A stretch of 64,000 bases of DNA from Streptomyces hokutonensis (GTDB lineage: Bacteria > Actinomycetota > Actinomycetes > Streptomycetales > Streptomycetaceae): positions 62,001 to 126,000 of the forward strand of contig NZ_BARG01000034.1 of the NCBI RefSeq assembly GCF_000376565.1, in the 5' to 3' direction. Below the pieces are notes generated by a model. The model was not told where the DNA came from, did not search any database, and worked only from the letters and a program-made list of their open reading frames with translations. Every line of letters begins with the position of its first letter. Within the stretch, counting starts at the first letter, position 1. The translations under genes were made by a program, and so were the position numbers. This document shows, one piece after another, positions 34,641-43,498 of this stretch.

Positions 34641-37600
34641 TCAGCGATGCCGGCCCGGTCCGGTCAGCACTCCGCTGAAGCCGGCCAGCACGGAGGGGTT
34701 GTCCGCGAGCCAGGCCCGTACCCGGTCCGCCCCGTGCCCGTCGGCCGGCCCGGACCGGAAACAGGTGTCCAGGGTGTCGAGCAGAGCGCCGACCGCGCGG
34801 CGGGCCAGTGGCTCGCGCACCCGGTCGTGCGCCTTGGCGGCGCGGTCCCTCCACAGCCGTGTCTCGTCGGCCGCCGCCGAAGGAGCGGGCGGGCCGAAGG
34901 CCGCGACGGCCACCATGCCGAGGGCGGCCATCGCCCTGCGGTCGAGCGGTGCCGTGGGGCTGTCCCAGACTCCGGCGAAGACCGTCCGGGCCTCCGGGAA
35001 GCGGTTCCCGTGGAAGGCGAGCGCTCCGCGCAGGACGGCCGCGGCGGCACGCACGTCGTCCGCGCCCAGTTCGTCGGCGAGCCGCGCCACTTCCGCGAGC
35101 CGGTGTTCGGCCGTCGCGATCGCGCCCTCCCCGATGTCCAGGCAGACGATCCGCAGCGCGGTGTAGGCGTAGAGCGCACGCGCGCCGATGGGGCGCAGGA
35201 GGTGGACCGCCTCGGTCCAGTGCGCGCGGGCCCGGTCGCGGAAGCCGCCGCTCTCGTCCGCGTCGCCGCGGAGCACGAGGGAGAACGCCCGCGCGTAGTC
35301 GTCGTCCGCGGCGCGCGCCGCCGAGACAGCGGTACGGCCGTGGGCGCGGGCGCCGTCGATGTCGCCGCGCTGGAGGCAGTACGTCGTCCAGTTGGTCTGG
35401 AGGACCGCCCGGTCCCAGTGGAAGGCGGTGCCCGCGATGCCGTTCTCGGCCCGTACGAAGAGGTCCTCCACGTCGTCGTGGCGTCCGCTCAGCATGGCGT
35501 GGAACGGTTCGTGGCAGGCTCCCAGGACGGCGAGGTCGGGGTTCTTCGCCCGCCGGCACGTCACCTGGTACTGGTCGATGAAGAGGCCGGCCTCGGCGTG
35601 CCGGCCGACGACGTGACTGAGCCAGACGAGCCAGGTGAGGGCGCGGAAGAGCGCCAACTCGTCCTCCTCCGTGGGCTCCACGACGTCGTAGGCGCGCAGG
35701 CTGCGCCGGAGGCGGTCGATGCCCTCCTCCTCCCGGCCGCTGATGGTCCAGTAGTAGGCGCGTCCCGCTTCCAGGCCCAGTGCCTCGGCCGTTCTCGCCC
35801 GGGCCATCAGGAGGTCGGAGGCCGCCCGGACGTTGGCGGACTCCGCGGTGTGCCGGCTGATCCACTCCCCTTGGGCGCCGGGTGCGCTGTCGTGCACGAA
35901 GCGCAGGGCCCACGCCATGAAGCGTTCCTCCGCCTCGGCCTCCCGGCCTTCGGCCCGGAGCCGGTCCAGCGCGTACTCGCGGACCGTCTCCAGCATCCGC
36001 AGCCGGCTCCCGTCGGGAGTCTGAACGGTGAACAGGAGGGATTTGTCGACCAGTTGGGCCAGTACGCGCAGGGTCTCGTGGCGGTCCGCGCCAGGGAGGG
36101 AGAGTGCCGTCTCCGCCGTGTCGAGGGAGCAACCGCCCACGTACAGGGCGAGTTCGGTCAGCACCCGCTGTTCGGTGGCGTCCAGGAGGGCGTAGCTCCA
36201 GTCGAGGACGGCGCGCAGGGTGCGGTGCCGGGCGGGCGCGGTGCGCTTGCCCTTGGCGAGCAGGGTGAAGCGGTTGTCGAGGCGGCGTTCGATCTCGGGC
36301 ACGGGCAGCAACCGCACGTGCGCGGCGGCGAGTTCGACCGCGAGCGGCAGGCCGTCGAGTCCCCGGCACAGCGAACGGACGTCGTCCAGCGCCGGCCCCT
36401 CCGCGCTGAAGTTCGGGTCGATCATGAGGGCCCGGGTGCCGAACAGTTCGGCGGCCTCGCCGTCGGACATCGGCGCCAGCGGGAACAGCCTTTCGCCCGC
36501 GACGGCCAGCGGCGCCCTGCTGGTGGCCAGGACGGTGAGCGCGGGGCAACGGCCGAGCAGGACCGCCACGAGCGGGGCGACCGTGTCGAGCAGATGCTCG
36601 CAGTTGTCGAGCACCAGCACAGCCTGACGGCCCGTCAAGAACGAGGTGAGCCGGTGCACATAGTCGTGGGGCGGCTGGTCGGGCCGTACCGAGGCGTCCG
36701 ACAGACCCAGCACCGCGGCGATCGCCGGAAGGACACCCGTGCCGTCCGCCGCGGCCAGGTCGACCCACCACATGGCGTCGTACGAGGACGTCAGCGACGC
36801 ACAGGTCTCCAGCACCAGCCGCGTCTTGCCGACACCGCCCGGCCCTACGACGGTCACCAGCCGCTCCCGCTCCAGGGCCGCCCGCAACCCGTCGAGGTCC
36901 GCCGCACGGCCGACGAACGGACCGAGGGGATGGTCGGGCCCGCCCCGGCCGGGTGCCGGGCGCGAGTCGGCGCGTGCCGGGAACAGTCGTACGGCGTCCG
37001 TGGCCGCCGTCCCTGGAGACCGATCGCGGGTGAGCAACTCCTCGTACAGGGACCGCAGTTCCGGAGAAGGGTCGACGCCCAGTTCGGAGCGGAGCAGTCG
37101 GCGGCCCGCCTCGTAGACGTCCAGGGCCTCGGCGTGGCGCCCGCCGCGGTGGAGGGCGAGCATCAGGCGGGCCCGGGACCGTTCGCGCAGGGGTGCTGCG
37201 GAGACAAGTGCCGTGAGTTCGGGGACCAGTTCGGCGGCGCGGCCGAGTTCGAGACCGGCGGCGGCCGCGTCCTCCCGTGCGCCCAGGCGCAGTTCTTCCA
37301 GACGCAGCCGCTCGGCGTCGAAGACCCGGCCCTTCAGGTCGTCCAGGGCGCGGCCCCGCCAGAGCTCAAGTCCCTTGCGCAGAGCGTCTTCCGCCTTGCG
37401 GTACGCGCCCGCCGCCAGGTGCTCGCGCCCCTCCCGGACCGCGGCCTCGAAACGGACCGTGTCGAGTTCGTCCTCCGGGGCCGGCACCAACTGGTAGCCG
37501 CCGTAACGGGATTGGAGGCGCCGGTCCCCGCCGTGCGCCGCGAGTGCCGCGCGCAGCTTCGTCATCTGGACCTGGAGCGCGTTGACGGGGTCCTTCGCGC

Positions 37601-37775
37601 CGCGCTCCTCCCAGAGTTCGTCGATGAGCGTGTCGCGGTGCACCACCGCTCCCCCGGCCAGCAGCAGTCGGGCGACGATCGCGCGGGAGACGGCACCCGG
37701 CAGAGCGACGGCACGGCTCGCGTCGGCCAGTTCCAGACGGCCGAGGAGTCGGAAGTGGATGCCGCCATCGTTCAT
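34641..37775 (-). CDS. AfsR/SARP-type regulator with BTAD and NB-ARC domains (paralogue 1)
   Basis: A 1044-residue regulator. An OmpR-like winged helix (residues 1-95, with RDTLIDELWEERGAKDPVNA) is followed by a bacterial transcriptional activation domain (about 100-250, LMLALHRGGRHAEALDVYEA). A nucleotide switch begins near 295, with P-loop VGPGGVGKTRL near 310 and Walker B VLVLDNCEHLL near 388. A long helical, TPR-like C-terminus completes it. It is built like AfsR and should activate target promoters in response to ATP state or phosphorylation. The gene diverges from an HxlR gene with 89 bases between them. The closely similar regulator at 43499-46630 has the same length and motif positions. 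Confidence 0.92.
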   Translation of the reverse strand: MNDGGIHFRLLGRLELADASRAVALPGAVSRAIVARLLLAGGAVVHRDTLIDELWEERGAKDPVNALQVQMTKLRAALAAHGGDRRLQSRYGGYQLVPAPEDELDTVRFEAAVREGREHLAAGAYRKAEDALRKGLELWRGRALDDLKGRVFDAERLRLEELRLGAREDAAAAGLELGRAAELVPELTALVSAAPLRERSRARLMLALHRGGRHAEALDVYEAGRRLLRSELGVDPSPELRSLYEELLTRDRSPGTAATDAVRLFPARADSRPAPGRGGPDHPLGPFVGRAADLDGLRAALERERLVTVVGPGGVGKTRLVLETCASLTSSYDAMWWVDLAAADGTGVLPAIAAVLGLSDASVRPDQPPHDYVHRLTSFLTGRQAVLVLDNCEHLLDTVAPLVAVLLGRCPALTVLATSRAPLAVAGERLFPLAPMSDGEAAELFGTRALMIDPNFSAEGPALDDVRSLCRGLDGLPLAVELAAAHVRLLPVPEIERRLDNRFTLLAKGKRTAPARHRTLRAVLDWSYALLDATEQRVLTELALYVGGCSLDTAETALSLPGADRHETLRVLAQLVDKSLLFTVQTPDGSRLRMLETVREYALDRLRAEGREAEAEERFMAWALRFVHDSAPGAQGEWISRHTAESANVRAASDLLMARARTAEALGLEAGRAYYWTISGREEEGIDRLRRSLRAYDVVEPTEEDELALFRALTWLVWLSHVVGRHAEAGLFIDQYQVTCRRAKNPDLAVLGACHEPFHAMLSGRHDDVEDLFVRAENGIAGTAFHWDRAVLQTNWTTYCLQRGDIDGARAHGRTAVSAARAADDDYARAFSLVLRGDADESGGFRDRARAHWTEAVHLLRPIGARALYAYTALRIVCLDIGEGAIATAEHRLAEVARLADELGADDVRAAAAVLRGALAFHGNRFPEARTVFAGVWDSPTAPLDRRAMAALGMVAVAAFGPPAPSAAADETRLWRDRAAKAHDRVREPLARRAVGALLDTLDTCFRSGPADGHGADRVRAWLADNPSVLAGFSGVLTGPGRHR

Positions 37776-37838
37776 GTCTCGACCTTCACGCACGTCGGCC
37801 ACCGTACGGAAGCGGTGGCGGTTACCCGCAAGGGTTGC

Positions 37839-37857
37839 TGGTACCCGTTGGGTACCA
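37839..37857. promoter_or_regulatory. Palindrome in front of the HxlR gene
   Basis: TGGTACCCGTTGGGTACCA is a perfect dyad (eight-base arms, three-base centre) ending seven bases before the HxlR start and 63 bases before the divergent AfsR-like start. It is the best candidate operator of the HxlR protein and could affect both genes. Confidence 0.7.
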
Positions 37858-37864
37858 TCGCAGG

Positions 37865-38227
37865 ATGACGAAGACATCGGGCCTCTGCGACGACCCCAAG
37901 AGCGTCTATCTTGCCGCCTGCCCCTGCCGCGACATGCTGGACCTGCTCGCCAACAAGTGGAGCGCCCTCGCCCTCGGCGCCCTGGAGGACGGCCCGCAGC
38001 GCTTCGGCGCGCTGCGCTCCCGGCTCCAGGGCGTGAGCCCCAAGGTTCTCACCCAGACGCTGCGCCGCCTGGAGGACTACGGCCTGGTCGACCGCCGGAT
38101 CTACGCCGAGGTGCCGCCCCGGGTCGAGTACAGCCTGACCCCGCTCGGCCTGGACGCCTGCGCGCCACTCGCCCATCTGCGAACCTGGGTGGAGCAGAAC
38201 ATCGACCGTTTCCCCGACGCCGCCTGA
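37865..38227 (+). CDS. HxlR-family winged-helix regulator
   Basis: A 120-residue regulator. ACPCRDMLDLLANKWSALAL gives the typical N-terminal cysteine pair (near residues 19-21) and first helix. RFGALRSRLQGVSPKVLTQT is the recognition helix and RRIYAEVPPRVEYSLTPLGL the wing. Cysteines at this place in HxlR/YodB/QorR proteins often sense quinones or other electrophiles. It precedes a quinone-oxidoreductase-like gene by 120 bases, the known layout for quinone-responsive pairs. A perfect palindrome abuts its start; a second small dyad, CTTCCCAATGGGAAG at 38241-38255, lies between the two genes. Confidence 0.9.
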   Translation: MTKTSGLCDDPKSVYLAACPCRDMLDLLANKWSALALGALEDGPQRFGALRSRLQGVSPKVLTQTLRRLEDYGLVDRRIYAEVPPRVEYSLTPLGLDACAPLAHLRTWVEQNIDRFPDAA

Positions 38228-38347
38228 CCTGACCAGGACACTTCCCAATGGGAAGCAGCCTCCCTTGATGGTTACTACCTCCCGATGGATACCTTTCGGA
38301 GCGTGGCCGCGGCCCTTCACCGGCCACCGCACGAATCGAGGAGATCC

Positions 38348-39379
38348 ATGATGAGCGTGACCCCGAAGACCATGCCCGCCGTCGGCTACCTCAAGAGCCT
38401 GCCGATCGACGACGACGAGAGCCTGCTGGACCTCGAACTGCCCGTCCCCCAGCCAGGACCGCACGATCTCCTGGTCCGGGTCGAGGCGATCGCGGTCAAC
38501 CCGGTGGACTACAAGGTCCGCCAGGGCAACGACCCGGGCGGCGAGCCCAAGGTGCTGGGCTGGGACGCCGCCGGCACGGTCGTCGCGGTCGGCGACCGGG
38601 TGGAGCTGTTCGAGGTCGGCGACGAGGTCTTCTACGCCGGCGCGATCGACCGGCCGGGCACCAACTCGCGCTTCCACACCGTCGACGAGCGCATCGCCGG
38701 CCGCAAGCCCCGCACGCTCTCCTTCGCCGAGGCGGCGGCGCTGCCGCTGACCTCGCTCACCGCCTGGGAGGGCCTGTTCGAACGCCTGGGCCTGCGCCAG
38801 AGCCCGGAACAGACCGGCACGCTGCTGGTGACCGCGGCGGCCGGCGGGGTCGGGGCCATGGTGGCCCAGCTGGCCCGGGCCCTCACCGGCCTGACCGTGA
38901 TCGGTACCGCCTCCCGCCCGGAGACCGTCGAGTTCGCCCGCCGTATGGGCGTGACCCATGTGGTCGACCACCATCACCCCCTGCCCGCGCAGGTAACCGA
39001 GGTGGCACCCGATGGGGTGAACCACATCTTCGGCACCGCCGGCACGGACCGGAACCTCGCCGCGTACGCCGAGATCCTCAAGCCGTTCGGCTCGCTCCTC
39101 GCCATCGACGACTTCGGCGCCGTGGAGATCGGGCTGCTGAAGTCGAAGAGCATCTCCTTCCACTGGGAGCTCATGTTCACCCGCTCCCTGTACCGGACCC
39201 CGGACCAGGTGGCGCAGCACCACATCCTCGGCGAGATCGCCCGGCTGGCGGACGCGGGCAGCCTGCGCACCACGGCCACCCGGGACCTCGGCACGATCAA
39301 CGCCGCCCATCTGCGCGAGGCGCACCGCGTCCTGGAATCCGGCGCCGCCATCGGCAAGGTGACGCTCACCGGATTCTGA
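38348..39379 (+). CDS. Zinc-type alcohol dehydrogenase / quinone oxidoreductase (QOR family)
   Basis: A 343-residue medium-chain reductase of the zinc-independent quinone oxidoreductase group. The GroES-like N-terminus has VEAIAVNPVDYKVRQG and LGWDAAGTVVAVGDRV, without zinc ligands. The NADPH motif is LVTAAAGGVGAMVAQLARAL near 160-180. HHPLPAQVTEVAPDGVNHIF is typical of the YogA/ZADH-like branch. It would reduce quinones or enals with NADPH. Two adjacent ATGs follow GAGGAG; either can start translation. Its position behind the HxlR gene suggests induction by electrophiles. Confidence 0.88.
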   Translation: MMSVTPKTMPAVGYLKSLPIDDDESLLDLELPVPQPGPHDLLVRVEAIAVNPVDYKVRQGNDPGGEPKVLGWDAAGTVVAVGDRVELFEVGDEVFYAGAIDRPGTNSRFHTVDERIAGRKPRTLSFAEAAALPLTSLTAWEGLFERLGLRQSPEQTGTLLVTAAAGGVGAMVAQLARALTGLTVIGTASRPETVEFARRMGVTHVVDHHHPLPAQVTEVAPDGVNHIFGTAGTDRNLAAYAEILKPFGSLLAIDDFGAVEIGLLKSKSISFHWELMFTRSLYRTPDQVAQHHILGEIARLADAGSLRTTATRDLGTINAAHLREAHRVLESGAAIGKVTLTGF

Positions 39380-39465
39380 TCCGGGTGTGAACCTCCTCCT
39401 TCCTCGTCCCGTTTACCAAGCGGAAGAGGAAAAGGCTTTCTCGTAACCATGGAAAGGTGACGAGC

Positions 39466-39693
39466 ATGCGGGTCATGAGGTTCACGCCGGAGCAGCGCAT
39501 TGACCACCTGCTCCGCTGGGCGGCGGAATGGAACGGGACGCGACGGGGCCGAAGTATGTGGGCCTACTCGCTCAGCCTGGGGGGCTCCCATGCCCTGCTG
39601 AACGACTGGGTCAACAACGAGCGGCTCATGGATCTCCTCACCTCCGAGGAGAGGAGATCCGTATATGAGGCGCGTGAGCGGGCGAGACAATAG
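39466..39693 (+). CDS. Hypothetical 75-residue protein
   Basis: A short soluble protein, MRVMRFTPEQRIDHLLRWAA to ERRSVYEARERARQ, rich in Arg and Trp with mostly helical character. No family is recognised. Support for coding comes from AAAGG eight bases before ATG 39466, good codon bias, and a strong terminator 18 bases after its stop. GTG 39457 is an alternative start. It lies 86 bases after the oxidoreductase gene on the same strand. Confidence 0.6.
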   Translation: MRVMRFTPEQRIDHLLRWAAEWNGTRRGRSMWAYSLSLGGSHALLNDWVNNERLMDLLTSEERRSVYEARERARQ

Positions 39694-39710
39694 CCTTCCC
39701 CGGCATTCCG

Positions 39711-39752
39711 AAGAGCGGCGGGCACCGGATGTTTCCGGTGCCCGCCGCTCTT
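39711..39752. terminator. Strong bidirectional terminator hairpin
   Basis: An 18-base perfect stem (AAGAGCGGCGGGCACCGG with its complement) around a six-base loop ATGTTT lies between convergent genes, 18 bases after one stop and 12 before the other. Confidence 0.93.
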
Positions 39753-39763
39753 CTCCGTCCTGT

Positions 39764-40696
39764 TCAGCGATTCCGGCTGCGCCTGCGGTAGGACTCGGCG
39801 TACGCCCGGGCGCGGAAGGCGAGCACCGGGTCGTCGGAGAGCTCTGTCCCGGCGGTGACCCGGGTGGGGTCGAAGCGCTGCGCGGCCCAGTGGTCCTGGT
39901 CGTCGACCGGCGCGGTGATTTCCAGGCGTCCGGCGGTGATCTCCTTGCGCCCCTCCGGCCAGGCTACGGCGGGGTCGTGCGTCGGATCGTCCTCCTCGGC
40001 CAGCTGGACCTGGAGTGTGAACGCCACCGGGCCCTGACCGAGGCGCTGATGGAGTTCCTCGGTCAGGTACTGGTCCGGGCGGCCGGCCACCTCCTCGGCG
40101 GTCAGTTCCGCGCGGCCGGCCTCCGGCTCCCACCGGTAGCGCACCGGCTGCCTGTTGCCCGCCGCGTCGGTCCAGACGAACGCGTGGATCGCCCAGTAGG
40201 CGGCGGTGCCGTAGCCGACCGGTATCGGCGGGACCTGCGTCACGGCCCCGGCGAGGTGCGGATGGGCGGCGACGTAGGCCTGCACCCGGCTCATGTCGGG
40301 CGCCCCGGTGGCGGGGTCCGGCCGCAGCGCCTCGGTGAGTTCGAGGAACTGCCCCGGGGTGGAGGCGACGAACAGCGGCACCGTCATCGCCACGAGGTCG
40401 GTTTCTCCGCCGTCCGGCAGCTGGAACCGGACGGCCATCCCCCGGGCGACCGGCACGGTGTCGCGTGAGCGCGGATTGCCCTCCGAGTTGGAGAACCGCA
40501 CGACCACGGGGGTCGGCGATCCCTGGAGATGGGCCGCCGTGGTGAGACCCGCCGCGTCTCCGGTCGGGGTGAATGTCGCCTTGAAGCAGACGCCCCGCGC
40601 GCCGGAGCGCCGGTGTCCCGGATACAGGCCGTGCATGCGTTCCATGCTGTCCACGACCTGCTGGGCGGTGGGCAGATCTGCGGGGGTGCTCGACAT
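39764..40696 (-). CDS. Catalase-related peroxidase (SrpA-like)
   Basis: A 310-residue heme protein of the catalase clade-like small peroxidases. HGLYPGHRRSGARGVCFKAT holds the distal region, PVVVRFSNSEGNPRSRDTVP and ARGMAVRFQLPDGGETDLVA form the barrel, and FLELTEALRPDP and YWAIHAFVWTDAAGNRQPVR follow. The protein lacks the wrapping and C-terminal domains of full catalases, as SrpA/KatE-mini enzymes do. It likely removes organic peroxides or hydrogen peroxide slowly. GGAGGAACGAC gives an excellent ribosome site. It is the last gene of the leftward run oxidase, anti-sigma, sigma, peroxidase; such peroxidases commonly accompany this kind of ECF sigma factor. Confidence 0.88.
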   Translation of the reverse strand: MSSTPADLPTAQQVVDSMERMHGLYPGHRRSGARGVCFKATFTPTGDAAGLTTAAHLQGSPTPVVVRFSNSEGNPRSRDTVPVARGMAVRFQLPDGGETDLVAMTVPLFVASTPGQFLELTEALRPDPATGAPDMSRVQAYVAAHPHLAGAVTQVPPIPVGYGTAAYWAIHAFVWTDAAGNRQPVRYRWEPEAGRAELTAEEVAGRPDQYLTEELHQRLGQGPVAFTLQVQLAEEDDPTHDPAVAWPEGRKEITAGRLEITAPVDDQDHWAAQRFDPTRVTAGTELSDDPVLAFRARAYAESYRRRSRNR

Positions 40697-40876
40697 GTCG
40701 TTCCTCCACGACGGAAGTGAGGTGCCGCGAACGCGGCGCCGGGCACCCGAGGGGACGGTGAACCCGGGACCGCGTGTGACGGGCTCGGACGCGCCGCTCG
40801 CCGGGCCCGTCACATGCGGTACACGAGGAGGACCGCAGAAACGGTTCACGCACCTGATGCACGCCGCCGGCACCGC

Positions 40877-41452
40877 CTACGGGGTGTAGCCCCGCTCCGC
40901 CAGCGCGGCCCGAAGTGCCTTGAGGGCCAGGTGTGTTCGGGACTTGACCGTGCCCGGCGGGATGCCCAGCATGCTCGCCGTGCGGGCCACGGACTGGTCC
41001 AGGAACTCGACGTGGACGAGGATCTCGCGGTGCTGGAGCGTCAGGTCCGCCAGCGCCTCGCGCACGATCTTCCTGGTGAGCGCGGGGGCCATGTGCTCCG
41101 GTCCCGGCAGGTCCCGCAGCGCGGTGTCGACCGTCTCCGGAGGGCGGGCCTGCCGGGCGCGGTAGCCGTCGATGACGAGGTTGCGGACCACGGTGACGAG
41201 CCAGGGCCGGATGCCCTCGGCCCCGGGGTCGAGGATGTCGGCGTGCTGCCAGGCGCGCAGGACCGCTTCCTGGACCAGGTCCTGGGCCTGGTGGCCGTCG
41301 CCCCGGAGCAGTCCGGTGGCCACCCTCAGCAGATACGCGCCGTGCTTGTCGTAGACGGCGCGGATGAACGCCTCGTCCCGTGCCCGGTCACGCGCCCCGC
41401 CGTCGGGGCGGGTCGGCCGTATGTCCCGGATCGTTGTGCTGTGTTGCCTCAT
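40877..41452 (-). CDS. ECF-type sigma factor
   Basis: A 191-residue sigma-70 family protein with region 2 (HGAYLLRVATGLLRGDGHQA, QDLVQEAVLRAW) at about 37-75 and region 4 (LTLQHREILVHVEFLDQS, MLGIPPGTVKSRTHLALKAL) at about 125-185. It has no long C-terminal extension. It should direct RNA polymerase to a small set of promoters and be held by the anti-sigma factor encoded just upstream. ATG 41452 gives MRQHSTTIRDIRPT with GGGGGAA upstream; a longer frame includes no homology. A 177-base gap with a hairpin separates it from the anti-sigma gene, so it may have its own promoter. Confidence 0.9.
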   Translation of the reverse strand: MRQHSTTIRDIRPTRPDGGARDRARDEAFIRAVYDKHGAYLLRVATGLLRGDGHQAQDLVQEAVLRAWQHADILDPGAEGIRPWLVTVVRNLVIDGYRARQARPPETVDTALRDLPGPEHMAPALTRKIVREALADLTLQHREILVHVEFLDQSVARTASMLGIPPGTVKSRTHLALKALRAALAERGYTP

Positions 41453-41559
41453 TGCCACGTTCCCCCAGTGCGCCGTGGGTCCTGCGCGGCGCACCAATTC
41501 GTTGAACTCTGAACGGGGAAACCTTGGGAGGGGCCTCTTGCCGGCCGCTTGATGTCCGC

Positions 41560-41601
41560 TTTCCTCGCCCGCGCCCCTGAGGACAGGCGCGGGAAAGGAA
41601 A
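41560..41601. repeat. Hairpin between anti-sigma and sigma genes
   Basis: TTTCC-3-CCCGCGCC and GGCGCGGG-3-GGAAA form a 13-pair stem with a 3x3 internal loop and a ten-base loop. A 16-base perfect palindrome GGCACGCGCGCGTGCC (41611-41626) lies next to it. They may terminate or attenuate transcription between the two genes. Confidence 0.55.
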
Positions 41602-41629
41602 CGGACAGCGGGCACGCGCGCGTGCCGGG

Positions 41630-41896
41630 TCAGCGCGGGCGGGGTACGGGCGGGTCCTCGGCCAGGGCGGCCCGGACCGCCGCCTCCCGCAGCTCGGCCA
41701 GTTTTCCGGACCACTCGCCCAGCAGTTCCTCGTCGGGCAGCAGCCGGACGGCGGCAAGCACGGTGCGGATCTCGTCCACCTCTCCCGCGCAGCCGGGGCA
41801 CGCCCGCACATGGCGGCCGACGCGTGCGGTCTCTCCGGGGTCGAGGGCCGCCATGGCGTAGGCGGCCAGTTCGGTTGTCTCCTGCTCGCATGTCAC
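41630..41896 (-). CDS. Soluble zinc-binding anti-sigma factor
   Basis: An 88-residue protein of the zf-HC2/ZAS type. Cys3 in MTCEQETTEL and the motif HVRACPGC (HxxxCxxC, about residues 29-36) form the zinc site. LAAYAMAALDPGETARVGRH is typical of the sigma-binding helix. There is no transmembrane segment, so the protein is cytosolic like RsrA rather than a membrane anti-sigma factor. Cytosolic ZAS proteins often release sigma on thiol oxidation; that is inferred here. It lies between the FAD oxidase and the sigma gene on the same strand. Confidence 0.87.
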   Translation of the reverse strand: MTCEQETTELAAYAMAALDPGETARVGRHVRACPGCAGEVDEIRTVLAAVRLLPDEELLGEWSGKLAELREAAVRAALAEDPPVPRPR

Positions 41897-41942
41897 CGTG
41901 CGGTCTCCAGCCTGCCGACGCCGTCCGTCCCCCGGTCGCGGT

Positions 41943-43337
41943 CTACTCCGGGGTGACGGTGTGGTTGTTGACCCGGAAGAGGTTCCGCGGGTCGTACTTC
42001 CGCTTCAGGCGGCGCAGCCGGGCCAGGTCGGCCTCGGTGAACACGTTCTCCGCCCGGTCCTCCCGGCCGGCGAAGTTCGTGTACGTGAGCCCCGTGGACC
42101 ACGGGCGCAGCCGCTCGACCATCCCGCCCAGCATCGCCATGCCGGCCTCGACGACGTCCGGCGGGCCGATCGTCGCTCCCCACACGCTGAACACCGCGTC
42201 CCGCGCGGCGACGGGAGCAGCCGCGGCCGGCCGGGCCGACAGCGCCCCGCCGAGATGCCTCAGCTCCAGGACCGTGACCAGACCGCCGGCGGCCAACTGG
42301 GCGCTCTCCACGAGCGAGTCGACGGCGGCGGCCGGCAACTCGGCCAGCAGGGTGCCCTGTTCCTCGTACGGGAAGGGCTCCGCGGGGTCGGTGTGCACGA
42401 GGGCGTACGAGACGTAGGGGTGCCGGGCGACCGTGTCGAGGATCCCCGCGCCGATGGCCCGGAAGGGGGCGATGAGCTTCTCGGCCTCCTCGTCGGTGCC
42501 GAGGTGGGTCACCCGGACGTGGGCGAGGAACCGGCCGCGCAGCGGTTCGGGCACCTGCGGGACCGGCGGGAGGTTCAGCACCGCGACCGAGCAGGTGAAG
42601 GTGTCGGGCGCGGCCCGGACCACCTCGGGGAAGGCGCGGAGCACGGCCTCGACGTCCTCGGCGGGGAAGTAGATGCCGCCGCCGTAGAAGGAGGTCACGG
42701 GGAAGAGCCCGATCTCCAGTGCGGTCACCACACCGAAGTTGCCGCGTCCGCCGCGCAGGGCCCAGAAGAGGTCGGGTTCGTGCTCCGGCGTCACGCGGCG
42801 CAGTGTGCCGTCGGGCGTGACCACCTCGATCGCCACGACGTGGTCGGCGGCCCAGCCGTGGGACCGGCCCAGGAAGGGGCTGAGTCCACCGCCGAGGGTG
42901 AAGCCCACGACTCCGACGTCCGGGCTGGATCCGTTCAGCGGTGCGAGACCGTCCGCCTGGGCGGGTCCCACGACGTCCGACCAGCGCGCGCCCGCGTCCA
43001 CGCGGGCCACTCCGCGCTCGATGTCGATGTCGACCGTGCGCATCGCGCCCGTCGTGACGAGCAGGAAGCCGTCCTCGGCCCGGAACGGCTGGTGTCCGGT
43101 GGCCATCACCCCGACGGGCAGGTCGTGCCGGGCGGCGAAGGCGACGGCGGTCCTTACGTCGGCGGCGCCGCCGGCCGCGACGACTATTGCGGGCCGTTGC
43201 CGCGACCGCAGGTTGAACCCCGCGACCGCCGCCTCGTAGCCCTCGTCGCCCGGGACGAGCACGGATCCCCCGATCCGGTCGGCCAGCTCGGAGACGGCTT
43301 CCGCACCGACAACGGTCCGGCCCTGGTACTCGGTCAT
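41943..43337 (-). CDS. FAD-linked oxidase with berberine-bridge domain
   Basis: A 464-residue flavoprotein. The FAD_binding_4 domain contains RPAIVVAAGGAADVRTAVAF and LPVGVMATGHQPFRAEDGFL, whose His (near residue 80) is the usual covalent flavin site. DVGVVGFTLGGGLSPFLGRS and LRGGRGNFGVVTALEI follow. The berberine-like C-terminal block is KRKYDPRNLFRVNNHTVTP. It has no signal peptide. Such enzymes oxidise alcohols or sugars and make hydrogen peroxide, which could give the nearby peroxidase and redox-type sigma system its signal. That connection is inferred from gene order. The substrate is unknown. Confidence 0.88.
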   Translation of the reverse strand: MTEYQGRTVVGAEAVSELADRIGGSVLVPGDEGYEAAVAGFNLRSRQRPAIVVAAGGAADVRTAVAFAARHDLPVGVMATGHQPFRAEDGFLLVTTGAMRTVDIDIERGVARVDAGARWSDVVGPAQADGLAPLNGSSPDVGVVGFTLGGGLSPFLGRSHGWAADHVVAIEVVTPDGTLRRVTPEHEPDLFWALRGGRGNFGVVTALEIGLFPVTSFYGGGIYFPAEDVEAVLRAFPEVVRAAPDTFTCSVAVLNLPPVPQVPEPLRGRFLAHVRVTHLGTDEEAEKLIAPFRAIGAGILDTVARHPYVSYALVHTDPAEPFPYEEQGTLLAELPAAAVDSLVESAQLAAGGLVTVLELRHLGGALSARPAAAAPVAARDAVFSVWGATIGPPDVVEAGMAMLGGMVERLRPWSTGLTYTNFAGREDRAENVFTEADLARLRRLKRKYDPRNLFRVNNHTVTPE

Positions 43338-43498
43338 GCTGCTGTGCCTTTCGTCGGAGCGTCGGCCACCCGGAAAGCAGGCGGAAACGGCTCCCCGACG
43401 CGACCGGGTGCCGTCCGATGGCTGCTACGGCGCGCACTCCGAAGAGGTTCACGACATGCGCGTGCCTACTTGACGAAAGCCCGAAAGGTCGAAGGCGG

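Noticed and set aside
34470-37868. 1132-codon open frame on the plus strand over AfsR-like gene 1, and a similar 935-codon frame at 43418-46225
   Set aside because: They are mirror frames of high-GC coding DNA: Gln/Gly/Ala/Arg-rich, without motifs, and exactly opposite well-conserved regulators.
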